From Pseudodesulfovibrio indicus (GTDB taxonomy: Bacteria; Desulfobacterota; Desulfovibrionia; Desulfovibrionales; Desulfovibrionaceae), in assembly GCF_001563225.1 (NCBI RefSeq), contig NZ_CP014206.1, positions 3,158,001 to 3,222,000 of the forward strand: DNA of 64,000 bases, written 5' to 3'. A program made the translations under genes and the position numbers. Positions 42,148-50,960 of the stretch are shown here, piece by piece. How positions within the stretch are numbered: the stretch's first letter is position 1; the number at the start of each line of letters is the position of its first letter. The notes below the pieces were generated by a model that did no database searches, had not been told where the DNA came from, and saw only the letters and a list, made by a program, of their open reading frames with translations.

Positions 42148-42792
42148 ATGACGCCCTCCCCCAAGACATTCGAGAATCTGCCCGAGGAAAAGCGCAGGCG
42201 CGTGCTGGACGAGGCCACGGTCGAGTTCGCGGAGCACGGCTACCACCAGGCGTCCGTGAACCGCATCGTGGACCGCCTGGGCATCGCCAAGGGCTCGCTG
42301 TTCAAGTATTTCGGCAACAAGCAGGGATTGTTCGAGCACCTCTTCGGCCGCGCCGTGGCCGGTTTCAAGAAGCCGCTGAAGGAAATCCGGGACACTTCGG
42401 GCCTCACCTTTTTCGAGCGCATCGAACGCAGCCTGGTGGCCGGATGCCGGTTCGTGGAGGACCATCCCCAGCTCTACCGCATCTACCTCAAGATGCTGTT
42501 CAACGAAAATTTCCCGCTGCGCGAGCGGTTCCTCGGCGAGATTCGGGGCGCGCATGCCAAGTACCTGCGCCGTCTCATCGAGGACGGCATCCAGGCCGGG
42601 CAGTTGCCCGCCGATCTCGACACGGACACGGCGGTGTTCACCCTGCACGCGGTCATGGACCGTTTCTTCCAGGACCACGCCGTGCCGCCCCTGGACGGCG
42701 AACCGTCCGAACCGGCCGCCCTGCCGGACAAGGCCCGATCCCTGGCCGAGTTCCTGCGCCGCGGGCTGGCCGCCACCCCTTCCCAGGAGTAG
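42148..42792 (+). CDS. TetR-family regulator of the menaquinone cluster
   Basis: A 214-residue TetR regulator with an N-terminal helix-turn-helix (VLDEATVEFAEHGYHQASVN, then RIVDRLGIAKGSLFKYFGNK, about residues 16-55) and a C-terminal ligand-binding domain. The ATG at 42148 follows the expected N-terminal length of the family. It overlaps no other gene, and mqnE begins 2 bases after its stop, so repressor and menaquinone genes are in one transcript. Control of menaquinone synthesis by a TetR protein is an inference from context and the palindrome upstream; the effector is unknown. Confidence 0.85.
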   Translation: MTPSPKTFENLPEEKRRRVLDEATVEFAEHGYHQASVNRIVDRLGIAKGSLFKYFGNKQGLFEHLFGRAVAGFKKPLKEIRDTSGLTFFERIERSLVAGCRFVEDHPQLYRIYLKMLFNENFPLRERFLGEIRGAHAKYLRRLIEDGIQAGQLPADLDTDTAVFTLHAVMDRFFQDHAVPPLDGEPSEPAALPDKARSLAEFLRRGLAATPSQE

Positions 42793-42794
42793 CC

Positions 42795-43888
42795 ATGAAA
42801 CTGTTCAAGAACGACTATTACGCCAATATGGACCTTGCCGACATCCGGGCCAAGGTCGCGGCGGGCGAACGCCTCTCCTTCGAGGACGGCGTGCGCCTCT
42901 TCAACTGTCCCGAGCCGCTGGCCGTTGGCGCGCTGGCCCATCAGGTGCGCACCCGGCTGCACGGCGACAAGGCCTTCTACGTCCTCAACCGGCACGTGAA
43001 CTACACCAACGTCTGCGTCAACGGGTGCGTGTTCTGCGCCTATCAGCGCGAGGAAGGGCAACAGGGCGGGTTCGTGCTCACCGTGGACGACGTGCTGAGC
43101 AAGATCGACGCGGCGCCCGTCACCCCGCGCGAGGTCCACATCGTGGGCGGCTGCCATCCCAAGCTCTCCCTGGCCTACTTCGAGGACGTGCTGAACGCGG
43201 TCAAGACCCGGTTGCCCGGCGTGGTCCTCAAGTGCTTCACCGCCGTGGAGATCGCCCACTTCGCCCGGCTGGAGAACCTCTCCGCCCGGGAGGTCCTGTC
43301 CCGGCTTCAAAAGGCCGGACTGGACATGCTCCCCGGGGCGGGGCCGAGATATTCGCGCCGAAAATCCGCGAGCAGCTCTGCCCGCGCAAGTCCACGGCGG
43401 ACGAATGGCTGGCCATCCACGAGGAGGCACATGAGCTCGGCATCAAGACCAACTGCACCATGCTCTTCGGCCACATCGAAGCCATCGAGGACCGGGTGGA
43501 CCACCTGGTGCGGCTGCGCGAGTCCCAGGACCGGGGCGGCGGCTACACCTGCTTCATCCCCCTGCCCTTCCTGACCGAGAACAGCAAGCTCAAGATCGAC
43601 CGCCCCCTGACCGGGCTGGAAGAGCTGCGGACCATCGCCGTCTCCCGGCTGATGCTCGACAACATCCCGCACATCAAGGCGTATTGGGTCATGCTCGGGG
43701 TCAAGCAGGCGCAGGCCGCCCTCAAGTTCGGGGCCGACGACTTCGACGGCACGGTCATCGAGGAAAAGATCGGCCACGAGGCCGGTGCCACCTCGGATCA
43801 GGGACTGACCCGCGAGGAACTGACCGACATGATCCGGGGCTGCGGCTGCACCCCCGTGGAGCGCGACGGCTTTTTCAACGAGGTGTAG
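42795..43888 (+). pseudogene. mqnE: Aminofutalosine synthase, disrupted by a one-base deletion
   Basis: MqnE joins 3-enolpyruvyl benzoate to SAM to give aminofutalosine, a radical SAM step of futalosine menaquinone synthesis. The radical SAM cluster CVNGCVFCAYQ is at about residue 75. Frame is lost within a G4 run at 43335-43338: one missing G changes 'LPGGGAEIF' to 'LPGAGPRYS'. Beyond it the correct sequence continues in another frame (EIFAPKIREQLCPRKS, then HIKAYWVMLGVKQAQAALKF) to a stop at 43886-43888. Adding one base restores 364 residues, the normal length, so it is probably functional in the organism and the sequence is in error. AGGAG precedes the ATG. Confidence 0.85.
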
Positions 43889-43889
43889 T

Positions 43890-44007
43890 GCCTCCGGCGG
43901 CCGGGGGAAGGGGGAAGGGAAACCCTTTGTAAAGGGCTTTCCCTTCCCCCTTCCCCCGGACCCCCATCCCCCTTCCCTTCCGAAACTTTTTATCGCCGCT
44001 TCGCGGG
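43890..44007 (+). repeat. Dispersed long-hairpin repeat, copy D
   Basis: GCCTCCGGCGGCC starts 2 bases after the mqnE stop. It is followed by a hairpin with an AACCCTTTGTAAAGGG core, CCCCCATCCCC, AAACTTTTTATCGCCGCTTCG. It occupies most of the mqnE-mqnC gap. Confidence 0.8.
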
Positions 44008-44037
44008 GTGGGTGAACGGAAGGAATGAGAGAACAGT

Positions 44038-45108
44038 ATGGATAAGATGAAAACGATATTCGAGAAGATTCTGGAAGGCGAACGCATCGGGTTCGATGAG
44101 GCCGAGCTGCTTTACGCCGAGGCCGGGTTCCACGACCTGGGAAGACTGGCCCATGCGGTCCGGCTGCGCAAGCACCCCGAGCCGATGGTCACCTACGTTG
44201 TGGACCGGAACATCAACTATTCCAACGTCTGCGTCTGCTGCTGCAAGTTCTGCGCGTTCTACCGCGAGCCCGGGGCTGCGGACGGGTACGTCCTGTCCTT
44301 CGAGGAGATCGGCCGCAAGATCGACGAGACCCTGGCCCTGGGCGGCACGCAGATACTGATGCAGGGCGGGCACCATCCCGACCTGCCGCTCTCCTGGTAC
44401 GAGGAAATGCTGCGCTACATCAAGGCCGAGCATCCCGTGCACATCCACGCCTTCTCGCCGCCCGAGGTGGTCTTCTGGGGCGAGAAGGAGAACATTTCCG
44501 TGGCCGAGGTCATCCGCCGCTTGCGCGAGGCCGGGCTGGACTCCATTCCCGGCGGCGGCGCCGAGATCCTGGTGGACGAGGTCCGCTCCCGCGTGGCCCC
44601 CAACAAATGCCCGTCGGAGCAGTGGCTCGGGGTCATGGAAGAGGCCCACGCCCAGGGGCTGCGGACCACCGCGACCATGATGTTCGGGCACCTCGAGACC
44701 CCGGCGCAACGGCTGGAGCATCTCTTCCGGGTGCGCGAGGTCCAGGACCGCACCGGCGGGTTCACCGCCTTCATCCCCTGGACCTTCCAGCCGGACAACA
44801 CCGCCCTGCCCGGTTGCCGCAAGCTGACCAGCGTGGAGTATCTGCGCACCCTGGCCGTATCCCGGCTGGTGCTCGACAACGTGGACAACATCCAGGTCTC
44901 CTGGGTGACCATGGGGCCGAAGATCGCCCAGCTCGCCCTCTATTTCGGCGGCAACGACTTCGGGTCCACCATGATCGAGGAGAACGTGGTCAAGGCCGCA
45001 GGCGTGGCCTTCCGGCTGTCACGCGAGGAAATCCACCGGCTGGTCCGAGGGGCCGGGTTCACGCCCCGCCAGCGGACCATGGACTACACCATGGTGGAGG
45101 CGCGGTAA
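44038..45108 (+). CDS. mqnC: Cyclic dehypoxanthinyl futalosine synthase
   Basis: MqnC is the radical SAM enzyme that cyclises dehypoxanthine futalosine. The 356 residues show CVCCCKFCAFYREPG (CxxxCxxC, about residue 61), the GGHHPD and SIPGGGAEIL motifs, and AFIPWTFQPDNTALPG. It is the paralog of MqnE, with a similar layout, and is intact here. The start at 44038 has AAGGA well upstream; an ATG 9 bases later is possible. The stop overlaps the start of mqnA. Confidence 0.94.
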   Translation: MDKMKTIFEKILEGERIGFDEAELLYAEAGFHDLGRLAHAVRLRKHPEPMVTYVVDRNINYSNVCVCCCKFCAFYREPGAADGYVLSFEEIGRKIDETLALGGTQILMQGGHHPDLPLSWYEEMLRYIKAEHPVHIHAFSPPEVVFWGEKENISVAEVIRRLREAGLDSIPGGGAEILVDEVRSRVAPNKCPSEQWLGVMEEAHAQGLRTTATMMFGHLETPAQRLEHLFRVREVQDRTGGFTAFIPWTFQPDNTALPGCRKLTSVEYLRTLAVSRLVLDNVDNIQVSWVTMGPKIAQLALYFGGNDFGSTMIEENVVKAAGVAFRLSREEIHRLVRGAGFTPRQRTMDYTMVEAR

Positions 45109-45938
45109 TGCCCATCCGTCTCGGAAAAATCGGCTACCTCAACGTGCTGCCCATCTACCATCCGCTGGAATCGGGCCTCCTGAAGAACGACTTCGTGGTC
45201 ACCTCCGGCCCGCCCGCCGCGCTCAACCGGCTCATGGACGCGGGCGAACTGGACCTGTCCGCCGCGTCGAGCGTTGAATACGCGCGGCACCCGGACAAAT
45301 ATTTCCTCATCCCCGACATCGCCATCGGCAGCCGGGGGCCGGTGCAGTCCGTGCTGCTCCTCAGCCGCCGCCCGGTGCAGGAGCTGGACTCCAAGACCAT
45401 CCTGGTCAGCGCCCAGACCCACACCTCAGCCGCCCTGCTCGGCGTGCTCAAAAAGAAGCTCTGGAAGATATCGACCGGCCTGGTCACGGGCAACGCCACC
45501 GCCGCGCTTGAGGCCGGGGAACGCCCGGAGGCGATCCTGTGCATCGGCGACGAGGCCCTGAACCTGCGCTATCACCCGGACTACCCGCACCGCATCGACC
45601 TGGGCGAAGCGTGGCGCGAGTTGACCGGCCTGCCGTTCATCTTCGGCGTCTGGCTGGTGAGCCGGGAAAGCTGGGAAAGGGATGGCGAACGGTTGGAAGC
45701 CGCCGCCCGCATGCTCGTCGAGGGCAAACGGTGGGGCGAGGAGAACATCCACGAAATCTGCGTCCTGGCCGCCGAGGACAGCTGCCTGAACGACGAGGAG
45801 ATGTGCTCCTATTTCGATGGGCTGGTCTACGACCTCGGGCCGGAGGAACAGCGGGGGCTGGCAGCATTTTACGACTGCCTGGTGGAAACCGGCGTCCTTG
45901 AGCGTGCGCCCGAGCTCCGGTTCCTGCCCCGAATCTGA
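45108..45938 (+). CDS. mqnA: Chorismate dehydratase
   Basis: MqnA converts chorismate to 3-enolpyruvyl benzoate, the entry step of the futalosine menaquinone pathway. The 276 residues have the start motif RLGKIGYLNVLPIYHPLESG and the two-lobe periplasmic-binding-like fold, with ELDLSAASSVEYARHPDKYF near 45-63 and ILVSAQTHTSAALLGVLKKK near 100-118. The ATG shares one base with the mqnC stop codon (TAATG), so translation is coupled. Downstream is the convergent LysR gene. Confidence 0.93.
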   Translation: MPIRLGKIGYLNVLPIYHPLESGLLKNDFVVTSGPPAALNRLMDAGELDLSAASSVEYARHPDKYFLIPDIAIGSRGPVQSVLLLSRRPVQELDSKTILVSAQTHTSAALLGVLKKKLWKISTGLVTGNATAALEAGERPEAILCIGDEALNLRYHPDYPHRIDLGEAWRELTGLPFIFGVWLVSRESWERDGERLEAAARMLVEGKRWGEENIHEICVLAAEDSCLNDEEMCSYFDGLVYDLGPEEQRGLAAFYDCLVETGVLERAPELRFLPRI

Positions 45939-45941
45939 TCC

Positions 45942-46826
45942 CTACAGGTGGAACTCGACGAAGGCCTTGAGGGCCGGGAACATGTACCTGCCGCCATGGT
46001 GGACCAGGTAGAACTCCCTGCGCCCTTCCAGGGCCGGAGCGCGCAGTTGGATCACCTCGCCATTCTCCAGCAGGGGCTGGGCAGCCAGCTTCGAGGTGAA
46101 GCAGACGCCCACCCCGCAAGCGGCGTGCGCCAGGCTCTCGCAGGTACCCTCGACCTTGCAGCGGATGTTCAGGTTCTGGAGGGTATGCCCGGTCAGGGCC
46201 AGGGCGTTCTCCAGGACCATGCGCGTGGCCGACCCCTTGGTCCGCATGACCCAGGGCAGCCCCATCAGGGTATCCAGGTCATAGGTGGCCATGGTCGGCA
46301 GCCACGGGGCCTTGGGGGACGCAACCAGGATGGTCTCGTCCTCGGCCAACAGCTTGGACGTCAGCTCTTCCTCTTCGGGCTTCTTGCCCACGATGCCGAC
46401 CGGCCAGTCGCCGCAGGCCACTCGCCGAATGACCTCGGCGGAGTCAGCGGTGTGCACGGTGAAGGTAACCTCCGGATATTTCGCGGAAAAGGCCTTCAGC
46501 ATGCCGGGAAGGATGGAGTGGGAAGGGATGGTGCTGCACCCCACCTGGAGTTCGCCCACCACCCTGTCGCGCAGGACTTCGATGGCCGCCTTGGCCCGGT
46601 CCAGGTTGCGGAAGATGCTGACCATGTTTTCGTACAGGACATCACCGGCCTGGGTGGGCATGACCTTGCGGCCCAGCCGGTCGAAGAGCTTGACGCCGAG
46701 TTCGTCTTCCAGGTTCGCCACATGCGAGCTGATGGTCGGCTGGGACAGGAACATGGCCTCTCCGGCCTTGGAAAAACTCTGCAGTTCGTAGACCTTGCAA
46801 AAGGCCTCAAGCTTCCGGATGTCCAT
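45942..46826 (-). CDS. LysR-family transcriptional regulator
   Basis: A 294-residue LysR regulator. The N-terminal winged helix-turn-helix (residues 1-60) has the pattern FSKAGEAMFLSQPTISSHVANLED, and the C-terminal two-lobe co-inducer domain follows (about 90-290). It resembles regulators seen near sulfur or selenium metabolism genes in Desulfovibrio-type genomes, but no target is visible here. It is downstream of rplQ on the same strand but separated by a strong terminator, so it has its own promoter. The stop is only 3 bases from the mqnA stop, a tight convergent pair without a terminator. Confidence 0.85.
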   Translation of the reverse strand: MDIRKLEAFCKVYELQSFSKAGEAMFLSQPTISSHVANLEDELGVKLFDRLGRKVMPTQAGDVLYENMVSIFRNLDRAKAAIEVLRDRVVGELQVGCSTIPSHSILPGMLKAFSAKYPEVTFTVHTADSAEVIRRVACGDWPVGIVGKKPEEEELTSKLLAEDETILVASPKAPWLPTMATYDLDTLMGLPWVMRTKGSATRMVLENALALTGHTLQNLNIRCKVEGTCESLAHAACGVGVCFTSKLAAQPLLENGEVIQLRAPALEGRREFYLVHHGGRYMFPALKAFVEFHL

Positions 46827-46869
46827 GAAATAAATCCTTCTAATCGATGAAATCTATAGATAAACTCAA

Positions 46870-46900
46870 AAAAAGGGCAGGCGCTGGGCCTGCCCTTTTT
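46870..46900 (-). terminator. Terminator at the end of the ribosomal superoperon
   Basis: AAAAAGGGCAGGC pairs with GCCTGCCCTTTTT around a 5-base loop; on the minus strand the T run ends the transcript after rplQ. It is symmetrical and could work in both directions. Confidence 0.92.
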
Positions 46901-46903
46901 CAA

Positions 46904-47396
46904 TTATTCCTGTTCGGCCTCGGGGGCAGCCGCTTCGGGCTTTTCCTCGACAGGGGCTTCCTTCTTGGGAGCGGCCTTTTTCGGAGCGGCTTTCTTGGCG
47001 GGGGCCTTCTTGGGCTCCTCGGCCGGAGCCTCGGGAGCGGCCTCGCCGGCCTTTTTGGTCAGTTCGATGATGACCATGGGAGCGCAGTCGCCCTTGCGGG
47101 GCTGGGACAGCTTGACGATGCGGGTGTAACCGCCGGATCCGCCCTCGAAACGGGGACCGATCTCGTCGAAGAGACGCTGAACCATCTGATGGCTGCCGAG
47201 GACCTTGAAGGCCTGGCGGCGAGTATGCAGGTCGTTGCGCAGGGCCAGGGTGATGAGCTTGTCGACGATGCGACGAAGTTCCTTGGCCTTGGGCTCGGTG
47301 GTCCGGATCTGCTCGTAGGTCAGGAGCGCGCGGGCCATGTTCTTGAACATGGCGGCACGGTGCGTATTGGTCCGATTCAGTTTGCGGCCAGACTTT

Positions 47397-47407
<11 letters not shown>
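46904..47407 (-). CDS. rplQ: 50S ribosomal protein L17 with Ala/Lys/Glu-rich tail
   Basis: The 167 residues contain the L17 core ([20 protein letters not shown] to about residue 118, VIIELTKK), then a C-terminal extension of about 49 residues made of Ala, Pro, Lys and Glu ([20 protein letters not shown] type). Typical L17 is about 115-130 residues, so the tail is an addition. It overlaps the end of rpoA by 11 bases, and it is the last gene of the cluster. Confidence 0.94.
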
Positions 47408-48437
<1,030 letters not shown>

Positions 48438-48449
48438 GTAGTCCCCTAT

Positions 48450-49076
48450 TTACTTGGAGTACAATTCGACAATCAGCTGCTCGTTGATCGGGAACTGGAT
48501 GTCGTCCCGGCTCGGCATGGCCTTAACCGTGCCCTTGAAGTTGGCGCCGTCGGACTCCAGCCACTCGGGGCAGCCGCGGCGGGCGATGACTTCCTGGGCC
48601 TCGTTGATCACGGGGATCTTACGGGCTTCCTCACGGACCTCGATGACGTCCTCGGCCTTGACCTGCATGGACGGGATGTTCACGCGGCGGCCGTTGAGCT
48701 TGAAGATGCCGTGACGGACCAGCTGGCGGGCCTGGTCGCGGGAGTTGGCGAAGCCCAGGCGGTAGATGACGTTGTCGAGGCGGCGTTCCAGCAGGAACAG
48801 CAGGTTATGACCGGTAACGCCCTTCATGCCGTCGGCACGATGGTAGTACTCGCGGAACTGGCCTTCCAGCACGCCGTACATGCGGCGAACCTTCTGCTTC
48901 TCGCGCAGCTGGATGGCGTAGTCGCTCATCTTGTGGCGCATGCGGCCGGAATGTCCCGGGGGGTAGGGGCGCTTCTCGTAGGCGCATTTATCGGTGTAGC
49001 AGCGATCGCCCTTCAGGAAGAGTTTCTCTCCCTCGCGGCGGCACAGCTTGCATTTTGCTTCGGTATATCTTGCCAC
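48450..49076 (-). CDS. rpsD: 30S ribosomal protein S4, zinc-binding form
   Basis: A 208-residue primary rRNA-binding protein of the small subunit. Cys9, Cys12, Cys26 and Cys31 (C-x2-C-x13-C-x4-C) mark the zinc-containing type. The S4 RNA-binding domain is near residues 95-160 (RLDNVIYRLGFANSRDQARQ, LVRHGIFKLNGRRVNIPSMQ). It follows rpsK and lies upstream of rpoA. Confidence 0.96.
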   Translation of the reverse strand: MARYTEAKCKLCRREGEKLFLKGDRCYTDKCAYEKRPYPPGHSGRMRHKMSDYAIQLREKQKVRRMYGVLEGQFREYYHRADGMKGVTGHNLLFLLERRLDNVIYRLGFANSRDQARQLVRHGIFKLNGRRVNIPSMQVKAEDVIEVREEARKIPVINEAQEVIARRGCPEWLESDGANFKGTVKAMPSRDDIQFPINEQLIVELYSK

Positions 49077-49091
49077 GATAATTCTCCTTAA

Positions 49092-49478
49092 TTAGACCCT
49101 GCGGCGTTTGGGCGGCCGGCAACCATTGTGGGGGATCGGGGTGATGTCCCGGATGAAGGTGACCTTAAAACCGGCGTTGTTGATAGCGCGCATGGCGGCT
49201 TCACGGCCGGAGCCGGGGCCTTTCACATAGATGCCGACGGTGCGCATGCCGGAATCCTGGGCACGCTTGGCCGCGGCTTCGGCAGCCATCTGGGCCGCGA
49301 AAGGAGTGGACTTGCGGGAACCCTTGAAGTGAGCGCCTGCAGAAGCCCAGCTGACGACATTGCCCTTGACGTCGGTGAAGGTCACGATCGTGTTGTTGAA
49401 CGTGGCCTTGACGTGGGCAATACCGACGGGAATATTCTTTTTCTCTTTTTTCTTCCCAGAGCGACGGGGTTTAGCCAT
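49092..49478 (-). CDS. rpsK: 30S ribosomal protein S11
   Basis: A 128-residue S11: platform protein of the small subunit, with [34 protein letters not shown] and the basic C-terminus [17 protein letters not shown]. The N-terminal Lys/Arg-rich stretch is normal for the family. It precedes rpsD by 15 bases. Confidence 0.97.
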   Translation of the reverse strand: MAKPRRSGKKKEKKNIPVGIAHVKATFNNTIVTFTDVKGNVVSWASAGAHFKGSRKSTPFAAQMAAEAAAKRAQDSGMRTVGIYVKGPGSGREAAMRAINNAGFKVTFIRDITPIPHNGCRPPKRRRV

Positions 49479-49557
49479 TGCCTTAATCTCCGTTGAATAA
49501 AAGTCTTATAAAACGCTCACGCACGCACGGGCACGCAGGCGATAGTCGCAATCGGAC

Positions 49558-49929
49558 TTATTTCTTCTTGCGGCCCATGACCGAACGGCGGGGACCCTTG
49601 CGGGTGCGTGCGTTGGTCTTGGACTTCTGTCCGCGAACGGGCAGGCCGCGGCGATGACGCAGGCCACGGTAGCAGCCGATGTCCATCAACCGCTTGATGT
49701 TGGTGGTGATCTCACGACGGAGGTCACCTTCAACCTTGTAGTTGTTTTCGATCTCGACGCGAATCTGGTTGACTTCGTCGGCAGTGAGGTCGTCACTGTT
49801 GGTCTTCCAATCGATATTGGTCGATTCGAGAATCTGCTTAGCCATGGTCCGGCCGATGCCGTAGATGTACGTCAGCGCGATATCAACGCGCTTGTTCCTC
49901 GGCAGATCAACACCAGCAATACGTGCCAT
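49558..49929 (-). CDS. rpsM: 30S ribosomal protein S13
   Basis: A 123-residue S13: head protein that contacts tRNA and L5, with [33 protein letters not shown] and C-terminal [20 protein letters not shown]. It begins 12 bases after rpmJ, and the gap to rpsK is 79 bases. Confidence 0.97.
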   Translation of the reverse strand: MARIAGVDLPRNKRVDIALTYIYGIGRTMAKQILESTNIDWKTNSDDLTADEVNQIRVEIENNYKVEGDLRREITTNIKRLMDIGCYRGLRHRRGLPVRGQKSKTNARTRKGPRRSVMGRKKK

Positions 49930-49941
49930 AGTTATTACCCT

Positions 49942-50055
49942 CTATCCTTGGCGCTGTTTGTGCCGGGGGTTCTCGCAGATCACCCGCAGTACGCCGTTGC
50001 GCCGAATTACTTTGCACTTGGAACACATTTTCTTAACAGAAGGTCTGACTTTCAT
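49942..50055 (-). CDS. rpmJ: 50S ribosomal protein L36
   Basis: A 37-residue protein in a frame from ATG at 50055 to TAG at 49942. It has the L36 zinc ligands Cys11, Cys14, Cys27 and His32 ([20 protein letters not shown], then NPRHKQRQG), so it is the zinc-binding form. GGAGA stands a few bases before the start. It sits between map and rpsM as usual. Confidence 0.95.
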   Translation of the reverse strand: MKVRPSVKKMCSKCKVIRRNGVLRVICENPRHKQRQG

Positions 50056-50131
50056 GACCATCTCCAATGTCTAAATAACAATAATGCCAATACCCCCCTT
50101 CCAGGGGGTGGCCTTTTAAACGAAGCTGTGT

Positions 50132-50160
50132 TTAATACAGCCTTTTCGAACAAAGAGCAA
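50132..50160 (-). promoter_or_regulatory. Possible internal promoter before rpmJ
   Basis: On the minus strand TTGCTC, 17 bases, TATTAA in the 132-base gap between map and rpmJ, followed by two hairpins (GCTGT-N7-ACAGC and CCCCCTTCCAGGGGG). It could drive rpmJ and the alpha operon. The -35 element is weak. Confidence 0.35.
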
Positions 50161-50187
50161 GCCCGAATTTAAGGGCCCCCGCGGGAG

Positions 50188-50958
50188 CTATTCGGACAGA
50201 CTCAATATCCTCGGTCCGTCGGACGTCACGGCGATCGTGTGCTCGAAGTGAGCGGACAGTTTCCCGTCCTTGGTCACCGCCGTCCATTTGTCGTCAAGGA
50301 CTTCAACCTCGTGGGTCCCAACCGTGACCATCGGCTCAATGGCAAGCACCATTCCGGCTTTGAGAGGAATGCCGGAGATGCCCTTGGGAACGAAGTTGGG
50401 GATCTCAGGCTTCTCATGGAGATGACTGCCGATCCCATGTCCGACAAAACGACGGACTATACCGAAACCGAACCCTTCGACGTATGACTGGATTGCCGCG
50501 GAAATGTCATACAGGTTGTTGCCGGGCACGGCTTGCTCGATACCCTTATACAGAGACTCGCGGGTTACATCCATGAGTTTTTGGCTCTCGGCGGAAACTT
50601 CGCCGACACCAAAGGTGCGGGCGGAATCTCCGTAAAACCCGTTGTACACGACGCCCATGTCGAAGCTGACGATGTCGCCCTCTTCGAGGATGCGCTCCCT
50701 GGAGGGAAAGCCGTGCACGATCTCTTCATTCACAGAACAACAGAGGGCATAGGGAAAACCCTGATACCCCAGAAATGCCGGGCGAACTCCGTACTCATCG
50801 CACCGGGCCCGGCAAATCTCCTCGAAGAGCATGGTCGGCACGCCGGGTCGGACGTTCTTGCCGAGCTCATCGAGAATTCGAGAAACAATGCGATTGGCCT
50901 CACGCATGAGGCCAATCTCTTTATCGTTCTTGAGGAAGACGCCCCTGAATTTCTTCAA
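50188..50958 (-). CDS. map: Methionine aminopeptidase, type I
   Basis: Removes the N-terminal Met from new proteins. The 256 residues show the metal-ligand pattern: VSFDMGVVYNGFYGDSARTF (two Asp), VGHGIGSHLHEKPEI (His and adjacent residues), and AIEPMV and HTIAVT-type C-terminal ligands (Glu). The start is a TTG at 50958, 2 bases after the secY stop, with AGG upstream; a longer start would run into secY. It is the usual neighbour between secY and rpmJ in this operon. Confidence 0.93.
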   Translation of the reverse strand: MKKFRGVFLKNDKEIGLMREANRIVSRILDELGKNVRPGVPTMLFEEICRARCDEYGVRPAFLGYQGFPYALCCSVNEEIVHGFPSRERILEEGDIVSFDMGVVYNGFYGDSARTFGVGEVSAESQKLMDVTRESLYKGIEQAVPGNNLYDISAAIQSYVEGFGFGIVRRFVGHGIGSHLHEKPEIPNFVPKGISGIPLKAGMVLAIEPMVTVGTHEVEVLDDKWTAVTKDGKLSAHFEHTIAVTSDGPRILSLSE

Positions 50959-50960
50959 GC

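Noticed and set aside
45939-45941. Possible missing terminator between mqnA and the LysR gene
   Set aside because: The two stops are 3 bases apart, and no hairpin was found; overlapping convergent ends are common and need no special explanation.
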